Assembly (NCBI GenBank): GCA_937915755.1
Contig: CALGGR010000278.1
Coordinates: 1 to 5,834, forward strand
Length of the DNA: 5,834 nt
Source: an uncultured Fretibacterium sp.
GTDB taxonomy: Bacteria; Synergistota; Synergistia; Synergistales; Aminobacteriaceae
Direction of reading: 5' to 3'
The notes beneath the pieces were generated by a model. It was given only the letters and a program-made list of their open reading frames with translations. It did not search any database and had not been told where the DNA came from. Position 1 is the stretch's first letter, and every line of letters begins with the position of its first letter. The translations under genes were made by a program, and so were the position numbers. Shown piece after piece: positions 1-4,153 of the stretch.

Positions 1-17
1 ACAGGCAGTCCGGCCTA

Positions 18-737
18 TTAAGACGGCTGGAAGCACTCGACTTTAGTCGTGTGAGCCTTTACATTTCCCCACGACTGATAACCGTCCATCTTGATTGAAC
101 ACTCAAGCGAGGGTGTCTGAGCTCCGGTTATTTTCGTGAGGTCGTTGTCTTCTGCGGCTCTCAATTCGATTGCTGAGGCTTCTGCTGACTGTTCTTTTGC
201 CAAATCCGTCAGACTCGCGCACCAGTTGTAATAACTCCTCCAGCGGTCAATGTTGAATATCTCATCGCTCTCGTCATCAACTCCCGGTGTCCCTTCCTTG
301 TCGCCTGTCGTTACGTCTGACGATGAAAGTATGTTCCCGTTCTCACCTATCACGTATGCTTTATCGCCCGAAACAATAACATCGCCTCCGCCTGTTGACG
401 GTGCGGACGTGTCATCGGAAATCGTGAACGCATCAGAGCGCGCGGCATGGTATGAGAATGTGTGAGTGCGGTCATTGACGGTGCGCTTGGCGATTGCGAA
501 CATTTCAAGCCTTCCGCCGGGTGCTGTCTCTGAGGTCAATACGTAATTGCCTTCAAGACCGACTGCCTGAAGAGTCCTGTTGATGAAGTCTTGATTGGGG
601 TAGATGAGAAGTACGATGTCTTCGCTGTCATAAGAACGTCTGATTTCTTTCTTGTTGATTGGCTTCAGCCGTTGAAGGGGTCTTTTCAGATACCATTGTA
701 GGTTCTTCAGTCCATGATTGAGAGTCTTTAGTGGCAT
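18..737 (-). CDS. Hypothetical protein, possibly frameshifted at its 5' end
   Basis: I do not recognise this protein. It is about 239 residues from the ATG at 737; a TTG at 746 is also possible. The part from about position 655 to the stop has strongly coding-like codons (purine-rich first positions, G/C-rich third positions), beginning near the residues YDSEDIVLLIYPN. The middle is rich in Gly, Asp, Ser and Thr and the C-terminal part is acidic, with two cysteines near the end. No signal peptide, membrane segment or catalytic motif is visible. The first 30 or so residues are basic, look less convincing, and overlap a different minus-strand frame (628-954) that is itself coding-like. The true N-terminus may therefore lie in that frame, joined by a frameshift between about 640 and 700. 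It follows phage-type genes on the same strand, so a prophage or element protein is plausible but unproven. Confidence 0.5.
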   Translation of the reverse strand: MPLKTLNHGLKNLQWYLKRPLQRLKPINKKEIRRSYDSEDIVLLIYPNQDFINRTLQAVGLEGNYVLTSETAPGGRLEMFAIAKRTVNDRTHTFSYHAARSDAFTISDDTSAPSTGGGDVIVSGDKAYVIGENGNILSSSDVTTGDKEGTPGVDDESDEIFNIDRWRSYYNWCASLTDLAKEQSAEASAIELRAAEDNDLTKITGAQTPSLECSIKMDGYQSWGNVKAHTTKVECFQPS

Positions 738-954
738 ACTCTTCAAGTAGGTCTTTATTTCCCCTCCTTAGAGTATCTTCTATATCCTTAGAATCCCTAC
801 TCAAAGTTGTCGGGTGACGCTGAGTGTCACCACCTGGTGATACTTTTTGACTGCTCAACTCAGCAAACCTAGTATTCTCTGATCGTTTCAGCACCCCCCC
901 CCCTGAGCCTTTCAATGGCAAGCAGTGCCGATCTGAAAACTCAGCAGAGATCAT
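628..954 (-). CDS. Unrecognised coding-like ORF, perhaps the 5' part of a broken gene
   Basis: This is a 108-residue reading frame starting with ATG just inside the end of the BRO-N gene. It has no recognisable domain. From about position 885 to its stop it has purine-rich first codon positions and a hydrophilic Glu/Asp/Lys/Gln-rich composition that looks like real coding sequence. The first 20 codons are less convincing and run into ten consecutive G residues (plus-strand 894-903), which encode Gly-Gly-Gly. With nine G the frame stops immediately; with eleven it stops within a few codons. A GTG directly after the run is an alternative start. Its 3' end overlaps the neighbouring hypothetical gene by about 110 bases in another frame, so the two may be one gene split by a frameshift. 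No good Shine-Dalgarno sequence was seen for the ATG. Confidence 0.3.
   Translation of the reverse strand: MISAEFSDRHCLPLKGSGGGVLKRSENTRFAELSSQKVSPGGDTQRHPTTLSRDSKDIEDTLRRGNKDLLEEYATKDSQSWTEEPTMVSEKTPSTAEANQQERNQTFL
813..840. repeat. Two overlapping inverted repeats (mutually exclusive hairpins)
   Basis: GGTGAC at 813-818 pairs with GTCACC at 826-831. TCACCA at 827-832 pairs with TGGTGA at 835-840. The two stems share bases 827-831, so only one can form at a time. They lie inside the doubtful 628-954 reading frame. They could be a protein-binding dyad, an element scar or chance; no U-tract follows on either strand. Confidence 0.35.
894..903. repeat. Ten-base C homopolymer (poly-G on the minus strand)
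   Basis: There is an uninterrupted run of ten C on the plus strand. It lies within the coding-like minus-strand frame 628-954, where it reads as three Gly codons and the first base of the next codon. Runs of this length are prone to slipped-strand mispairing and also to sequencing error, and either would change the frame. Confidence 0.9.
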
Positions 955-1261
955 GGGGGAAATTGTTCGGCCGTACCACGCATGCTATCCAACGTTCGAA
1001 CTTGTCCGCGATTGGAAGATGACTGGAAAACATGAGACTGTAGACACCTGATTCGTTGATAAGGATTGGATGTATTCCATCGACGGTGAACGAATCAGCC
1101 TTCATCTTATCTTTTTCATCCACATGCTTGCTGACCGCATATCTTGGGCTTCTATACCAAAGGACTTCCGCCAAATCCTTGCCGACGAAATAAGGCTGTC
1201 CGTCGATTAACACCATCCGTACTTTTCCAAAATATTCGTGTTCGAAAACTTTAGTTTCCAT
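941..1261 (-). CDS. BRO-N (phage antirepressor-type) domain protein, C-terminally truncated
   Basis: The 106-residue protein is almost entirely a BRO family N-terminal domain, a DNA-binding module found in phage antirepressors and baculovirus BRO proteins. The hallmarks are in order: residues 5-19 with F-E-H-E-Y-F-G and the following strand, G21-Q-P-Y-F-V-G-K-D-L-A near 21-31, S43-K-H-V-D at 43-47, I65-L-I-N-E-S-G-V-Y-S-L at 65-75, and the closing F87-E-R-W-I at 87-91. In the family that last helix runs on into a Leu-Pro-Ser-Ile-Arg type sequence and usually a second domain. Here the match breaks at about residue 96 and the protein stops 10 residues later, so it is truncated or frameshifted near position 970. 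The start is well supported: AAAGGAG lies seven bases before the ATG. It sits 39 bases downstream of the ArdC-type gene and is probably cotranscribed with it. It may still bind DNA, but a working antirepressor is doubtful. Confidence 0.8.
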   Translation of the reverse strand: METKVFEHEYFGKVRMVLIDGQPYFVGKDLAEVLWYRSPRYAVSKHVDEKDKMKADSFTVDGIHPILINESGVYSLMFSSHLPIADKFERWIACVVRPNNFPHDLC

Positions 1262-1283
1262 TGTTTTTCTCCTTTCATCATTG

Positions 1284-1301
1284 GAGGGGCAAGAGCCCCT
1301 C
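1284..1301 (-). other. Stem-loop between the ArdC-type and BRO-N genes
   Basis: GAGGGGC at 1284-1290 pairs with GCCCCTC at 1295-1301 around a four-base loop. This makes a GC-rich seven-pair stem that begins at the stop codon of the upstream minus-strand gene. No run of U follows, so it is not a typical intrinsic terminator. It could shield an mRNA end or lower expression of the downstream gene. Confidence 0.5.
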
Positions 1302-1585
1302 TACGCTTCCCCCTGTTCAGGGATTCCCTCAATCTGAACAGCATTAAAGACTGTGCAATGCTGGTAGAAACGCTCAGTGCCTTCATCGCCTTCTCGAACT
1401 TCTCTGGCAGCCACAATTCGGACACCCTTGAAGCCCTTGCAAACTGTCCAACCCTTACTCTTTACCTGAACAAGGGTTGCCCATCGGCAGTCAGTTGTCG
1501 ATAAAGCTATCGCTGCTTCGGTCAAAATGACCACATTTTTGCCCTGATACGGTTTGCCTGTTACTGCGTTGAGTGGTTGATACAT
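1301..1585 (-). CDS. ArdC N-terminal-domain-like (ssDNA-binding) small protein
   Basis: The 94-residue protein resembles the N-terminal domain of ArdC-type antirestriction proteins (DUF1738), a single-stranded-DNA-binding module common on plasmids, integrative elements and phages. Visible signatures in order are N-x-x-T-G-K-P-Y-x-G-K-N (about residues 6-17), D-C-R-W-A-T-x-x-Q near 32-41, a G-W-x-V-x-K-G-x-K-G stretch near 45-54, and the closing C-T-V-F-N-x-x-Q-I-x-G-I-P near 77-89. Full ArdC proteins are about 300 residues and add a metallopeptidase-like domain, which is absent here. This could be a natural single-domain version or a truncation, though the domain itself looks complete. I chose the ATG at 1585 because AAAAGGAG lies about 12 bases upstream; the frame stays open to a TTG at 1654, which lacks a clear ribosome-binding site. 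It heads a small minus-strand unit with the BRO-N gene, which points to a mobile-element origin. Confidence 0.7.
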   Translation of the reverse strand: MYQPLNAVTGKPYQGKNVVILTEAAIALSTTDCRWATLVQVKSKGWTVCKGFKGVRIVAAREVREGDEGTERFYQHCTVFNAVQIEGIPEQGEA

Positions 1586-1686
1586 CTGAGTTTTTCGCTC
1601 CTTTTCCTTTGTGTTCTTGGCGCGTATATTGCCGTAGAATCGGAGCGTTTGCAAATATGTAAAGTAAGTAATTAAGCGGGTTTATC

Positions 1687-2031
1687 TCAGATTTTTATGT
1701 AATGGACGGGAATATCATTTTTATGCACACGCCATCTCACCTGCATCAAACCGTAGTCCCCGCCCTTGGAGACCGCTTTCGGTCTTGCGCTGGATTCCAC
1801 GACGATAATGGCAGCGATGACCTTCGGGTCAATGCCGAACTTCTCACCTGCTGAAATGACTATGCCGGTGAGTTCTTTGGAAGCGCGATAGCGGCTGAAG
1901 AGATTATCGATCCAGGCTTTGTCAGCCCGCGCAATGTCGACCAGCGTTAGCAGAGTTAAGAATGAAAAAGAGTCTGTTGTTCCTATCAAGAAGTCCCCGT
2001 TGGAGCAAAAGCGAAAATGGGTTGAAGACAA
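1687..2031 (-). pseudogene. Truncated lytic transglycosylase (SLT domain)
   Basis: The frame holds the first half of a goose-lysozyme/SLT-type catalytic domain, which cleaves peptidoglycan glycan strands. Counting from the TTG at 2031, residues 55-76 form the first helix with the F-G-I-D-P pattern, E79-S is the expected catalytic glutamate, S88-K-G-G-D-Y-G-L-M-Q-V (88-98) is the conserved loop, and R-W-R-V-H follows. The family continues for at least 50 more residues with substrate-binding helices; here the protein ends 12 residues after R102. It is therefore broken at the C-terminus near position 1715. A hydrophobic stretch ending in A-R-A at about residues 22-36 could be the end of a signal peptide, but no ATG and no ribosome-binding site precede it, so the 5' end may be lost too. 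That end overlaps a coding-like plus-strand frame, suggesting an insertion or rearrangement junction around 1935-1980. It is probably non-functional. Confidence 0.65.
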
Positions 2032-2209
2032 TGTGACTGGGGCTTTGCCGTGGAAATGGAATCGTCAAAAAATGGTGAAGAACCTCGGTAAATATGAGAA
2101 GTTCAATCCTGATTCAGGTAATCCCAAAGTCTTACAGATGTTCTACTTCAAGAGGGTTGATATGACATTTATGGTCAATCTTTTGAAAAACGAAATTGTA
2201 ACTTTATAG
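1934..2209 (+). CDS. Unrecognised ORF with coding-like composition, possibly missing its 5' end
   Basis: This is 91 residues from the ATG at 1934; the frame opens at a TTG at 1919. I do not recognise it. From about position 1955 the frame has purine-rich first codon positions, which supports coding. The product is basic and hydrophilic with many Lys, Trp and Phe, including W-K-W-N-R near the middle and a C-terminal part that looks like beta strands. The first ten or so codons are antisense to the transglycosylase remnant, and no Shine-Dalgarno sequence precedes either start. The original N-terminus may therefore have been lost when the two genes were brought together. An out-of-frame ATG at 1962 opens a 24-codon frame starting M-K-K-S-L-L-F-L, like the start of a signal peptide, which could mark a frameshifted 5' end. 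Its last bases contain the promoter of the next gene. Confidence 0.4.
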   Translation: MSTSVSRVKNEKESVVPIKKSPLEQKRKWVEDNVTGALPWKWNRQKMVKNLGKYEKFNPDSGNPKVLQMFYFKRVDMTFMVNLLKNEIVTL

Positions 2210-2210
2210 T
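2183..2210 (+). promoter_or_regulatory. Sigma70-type promoter for the small secreted protein
   Basis: TTGAAA at 2183-2188 and TATAGT at 2205-2210 are separated by 16 bases, with one mismatch to consensus in each box. Transcription would start near 2217, about 20 bases before the ATG at 2238. The promoter overlaps the end of the preceding ORF. Confidence 0.55.
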
Positions 2211-2213
2211 TAC
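2198..2213. promoter_or_regulatory. Inverted repeat over the -10 box, possible operator
   Basis: GTAACT at 2198-2203 and AGTTAC at 2208-2213 form a perfect six-base dyad around TTAT. It covers the predicted -10 box, the place where a repressor could block the promoter. No known repressor site was recognised. Confidence 0.35.
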
Positions 2214-2237
2214 GGAAGGACTACACGTTAGTTTTCA

Positions 2238-2477
2238 ATGAAAAAACTGATAATCACATGCCTAGTCGTCAGTGCTGCTCTCGGCTTCACAATTCCCGAA
2301 GGTGCTGAGAACGTGAAACATTATTTCGACGAACACGGAAACGAACATGCTTCATACACATTAGCCGGAAATAAGGCCGCGGTTGCAAGCGTTAAAACGA
2401 ATTTCAAGCGGGTTAGCTTTGAGCCCGTATCTGATGATACCGTGTCTAGTGATACCGCATCATGGGACTCTCATTAG
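2238..2477 (+). CDS. Small secreted protein with Sec signal peptide
   Basis: This is a 79-residue protein of unknown function. Residues 1-16 make a textbook Sec signal peptide: M-K-K, then the hydrophobic core L-I-I-T-C-L-V-V-S-A-A-L-G, with likely cleavage around residues 16-17. The Cys at 8 is not in a proper lipobox. The mature part, about 60 residues, is polar, and its C-terminal end contains an imperfect Asp-Thr/Ser repeat (D-D-T-V-S-S-D-T). The clear signal peptide fixes the ATG at 2238. The best ribosome-binding match, GGAAGGA at 2214-2220, is 17 bases away, so translation may be weak. It has its own promoter overlapping the upstream ORF and converges on the HIRAN gene with only two bases between the stop codons. 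Confidence 0.65.
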   Translation: MKKLIITCLVVSAALGFTIPEGAENVKHYFDEHGNEHASYTLAGNKAAVASVKTNFKRVSFEPVSDDTVSSDTASWDSH

Positions 2478-2479
2478 CT

Positions 2480-2782
2480 TCACTGCTCTTCTTCTTTAAG
2501 ATAGCAGAGTACGCCTTTAGGTAAAACATAAAGTACGGTTCCTTCGGCTGTATCTCCGATCCTGTCGTACAGCCGCCCTGCACTGCAGCTCTCTCCCATC
2601 ACTGTGTAAGGGCTGTTTGCCACATAACCTACAAGGCCAAGCCCTTCCAGCTCAACTCGGATTGCTTCTTTATCGAACTCGTTGTCTGACTCCTTCACTA
2701 GCTTTACTGTCATTTCAGGCTCAAAGAAGTCCTGTCCATAATAATGACTGGTTCCGGCAACTGTGAAAAATGTTTTTCTCAT
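2480..2782 (-). CDS. Stand-alone HIRAN-domain protein
   Basis: This 100-residue protein is essentially a single HIRAN domain, the OB-like fold first described in SNF2-type helicases such as HLTF and Rad5, where it binds DNA ends. Seen here are F6-T-V-A-G-T (6-11) at the first strand, K30-E-S-D-N-E-F-D-K-E-A-I-R-V (30-43), which matches the conserved R/K-E-P-x-N-x-x-D-x-x-A-I-x-V block, and the L-V-G-Y-V strand at 50-54. Single-domain versions occur in bacteria with no settled role. The ATG at 2782 is supported by AAGGAG about 12 bases upstream. It lies 54 bases downstream of the Rpn nuclease on the same strand with no obvious terminator between, so the two are probably cotranscribed. DNA-end recognition next to a DNA nuclease is a reasonable functional pairing, but that is inference. 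Confidence 0.75.
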   Translation of the reverse strand: MRKTFFTVAGTSHYYGQDFFEPEMTVKLVKESDNEFDKEAIRVELEGLGLVGYVANSPYTVMGESCSAGRLYDRIGDTAEGTVLYVLPKGVLCYLKEEEQ

Positions 2783-2836
2783 TAGAATTTTTCTCTCCTT
2801 TTTTTAGCGTCCCCAGAAACATTGGGAGACAGCATT

Positions 2837-3076
2837 TTAACTTCCCTGTATCGAACTTCTGAATATGCTGATCTGTTCATTGGTCATTCCGTTTGAACGC
2901 ATGAAGTCTATTGCGGCATTCATAGTCTCTGTGCGGCCTTGTTCCACACCGATTGCAATGCCTTCACTGCGACCTTCACTGCGACCTTCAATGCGACCTT
3001 CAATGCGTCCTTCAATGCGTCCTTCACTGCGTCCTTCATTCCTGAAATACTCTTCTAACCAGTTCAACTCTGCCAT
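2837..3076 (-). CDS. Predicted intragenic C-terminal Rpn protein (antitoxin-like, in frame)
   Basis: An ATG at 3076, in frame with the Rpn gene, is preceded by AGGGAGAG six bases upstream, a better ribosome-binding site than that of the full-length protein. The product would be the last 79 residues, M-A-E-L-N-W-L-E-E-Y followed by the E-G-R repeats and the final helix, without the nuclease core. In E. coli Rpn genes, an internally translated C-terminal protein has been reported to bind and restrain the toxic full-length nuclease. The layout here is the same, so I infer that role. Expression is not shown by sequence, and the Shine-Dalgarno match could be chance within Lys-Gly-Glu codons. Confidence 0.5.
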   Translation of the reverse strand: MAELNWLEEYFRNEGRSEGRIEGRIEGRIEGRSEGRSEGIAIGVEQGRTETMNAAIDFMRSNGMTNEQISIFRSSIQGS

Positions 3077-3784
3077 TTTATTCTCTCCCTTCAGTTCTTC
3101 AATGTACTGCTTCCTTAGCTCCATATCTTTAAGATTGATCAGACGGCTGACTAGCACAAGAATGCCTGCTCGTTCTTTTGTGTTGAGTCCCAAGGCTTGA
3201 AGGCTTCTTGTTATCTTCAGCAAATATTCGAGCTTCACTCTTTGCTTGTCTTGGCTCATATAGTCTCCGTACTTTTTTGCCGCATAGATAAAGCTGTCGA
3301 TCGGGTTCTCGCTGCTCAACAGCTCCTCGTCGTTCTGATCGTACACTTCAAATACATTATATTTATACAGCAGTTCTGTTCCATATTCGCTGAACTCGAA
3401 CTGTCCTGGCTTCTCGCTTGAAGGTCGCTTATCCGTCAGTATTGCCAATGCTACCGGCATTCGTTTGTAATGTGCAAAAATGAGACAACAGTACAAAACC
3501 ATTCGCAGCGATATGTCGTCACCGCCTGATCCCTGAACTTCTATATGAAGCAACACCCACTGATCCTTTCCCGACTTCAGTGGTACCTGTACCAATGTGT
3601 CCACAAAACGAGCGGCATTGTGTTCTTCACCCATGACCTGAAGCGTATCCCTCAGCTCTTTATCCAAGAACGTGAAACTCTGCGTGAAGTCCACGTCTTC
3701 ATGAAGCTCCGGCATCATTCGCTTCAAGAGCAACGGCAGATACTGCTCTATTGCATCTTTCCAGATTCCGTCCTTGTCGGACAA
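2837..3784 (-). CDS. Rpn-family PD-(D/E)XK nuclease (recombination-promoting nuclease/transposase-like)
   Basis: This is about 315 residues of the Rpn/YhgA-like family, Mg-dependent DNA endonucleases that promote recombination and, in E. coli, act in phage defence. Numbering from the GTG at 3796: the N-terminal helix and F-L-D-K-E-L block lie near 36-50; the nuclease core has D66 in F-V-D-T-L and E86-V-Q88 in L-H-I-E-V-Q-G, the D...E-x-Q form seen in this family; an alpha-helical region follows at about 150-240. The C-terminus carries repeated E-G-R-S/E-G-R-I units (about 252-280) and ends in an N-G-M-T-N-E-Q-I-type helix. The length is normal for the family, and no stop or frameshift is seen. 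I prefer the TTG at 3784 because AGGTGA lies about eight bases upstream; the GTG at 3796 has no usable site. It is the first gene after a good promoter and leads the HIRAN gene. It probably also encodes a smaller internal product. Confidence 0.85.
   Translation of the reverse strand: MSDKDGIWKDAIEQYLPLLLKRMMPELHEDVDFTQSFTFLDKELRDTLQVMGEEHNAARFVDTLVQVPLKSGKDQWVLLHIEVQGSGGDDISLRMVLYCCLIFAHYKRMPVALAILTDKRPSSEKPGQFEFSEYGTELLYKYNVFEVYDQNDEELLSSENPIDSFIYAAKKYGDYMSQDKQRVKLEYLLKITRSLQALGLNTKERAGILVLVSRLINLKDMELRKQYIEELKGENKMAELNWLEEYFRNEGRSEGRIEGRIEGRIEGRSEGRSEGIAIGVEQGRTETMNAAIDFMRSNGMTNEQISIFRSSIQGS
2961..3032 (-). repeat. Six tandem 12-bp repeats in the Rpn coding sequence
   Basis: Six consecutive 12-base units of the form CCTTCA(C/A)TGCG(A/T) on the plus strand, with a half unit at 3033-3038. 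On the coding strand they encode Glu-Gly-Arg-Ser or Glu-Gly-Arg-Ile units. Because the unit length is a multiple of three, gain or loss of copies keeps the frame and changes only the length of the charged linker. Confidence 0.9.
3083..3090 (-). promoter_or_regulatory. Internal Shine-Dalgarno sequence within the Rpn gene
   Basis: The minus strand reads AGGGAGAG, six bases before the in-frame ATG at 3076. It is the element that supports separate translation of the C-terminal Rpn product. Confidence 0.5.
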
Positions 3785-3824
3785 TTTTAACCTCACCTTC
3801 TTTTTTCGCGCTATTGTTCCAGAA

Positions 3825-3854
3825 TTAATAACCAGAATCCATAATATATGTCAA
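3825..3854 (-). promoter_or_regulatory. Sigma70-type promoter for the Rpn-HIRAN operon
   Basis: On the minus strand a perfect TTGACA (3849-3854) is followed after 18 bases by TATTAA (3825-3830), four of six matches. Transcription would begin near 3818, leaving a short leader of about 33 bases that still contains the AGGTGA site. The -10 box is flanked by a direct repeat, CCAGAAT on the plus strand at 3819-3825 and 3832-3838, which might be an operator. Confidence 0.6.
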
Positions 3855-3959
3855 TGGAACTCAGTAAAGTTCGTTGACTATATTATTATTATATAGCAGA
3901 AAAGATTAATTGTAGCAACAATCCGAGAGTCATTACTATTGTCATGGAGCGGAATGTAT

Positions 3960-3988
3960 TTGACTTTTAGATGTTACTAACGTATTAT
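3960..3988 (+). promoter_or_regulatory. Sigma70-type promoter for the exported MBL-fold hydrolase
   Basis: TTGACT at 3960-3965 and TATTAT at 3983-3988 are 17 bases apart, each with one mismatch to consensus. The predicted start near 3995 gives a leader of about 160 nt before the hydrolase. It is divergent from the Rpn promoter. The rest of the 3797-4153 spacer is AT-rich with no ORF I would call. Confidence 0.6.
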
Positions 3989-4066
3989 GATAGCGAATAA
4001 AATCTTAGACTGAAATAAGATAGTAAGAAAAGGTGGCATAACTTTTCGCCAATATATGAGAAACGG

Positions 4067-4090
4067 CTAAGGGTATGATTATATCCTTAG
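4067..4090 (+). promoter_or_regulatory. Hairpin in the leader of the MBL-fold hydrolase (attenuator-like)
   Basis: CTAAGGGTAT at 4067-4076 pairs with ATATCCTTAG at 4081-4090, ten pairs including one G-U, around a GATT loop. TTTAT follows directly, so it could act as a weak terminator or attenuator between the promoter and the coding start 64 bases on. No known riboswitch class was recognised in the leader. Confidence 0.45.
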
Positions 4091-4153
4091 TTTATGTGGT
4101 TTACACTACGTTTTCCGTTCCTTGTATGAGGATCGGGATCTTAATTTTAAGAT

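Noticed and set aside
250..465. Plus-strand frame within the left-end hypothetical gene
   Set aside because: Ser/Pro/Val-rich shadow opposite a frame with better codon structure; no start signal.
1238..1504. Plus-strand frame across the ArdC-type and BRO-N genes
   Set aside because: Antisense to two recognised genes and to their intergenic stem-loop.
2809..2830. Hairpin between the Rpn and HIRAN genes as a terminator
   Set aside because: The stem is only about six pairs with a wobble and a ten-base loop, and no U-tract follows on the minus strand.
2961..3032. Possible CRISPR array
   Set aside because: The units are 12 bases with no spacers and lie in frame within a coding gene.
2865..3200. 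Plus-strand frame with Arg-Pro-Ser repeats
   Set aside because: It is the antisense reading of the Rpn Glu-Gly-Arg repeats and has no independent support.
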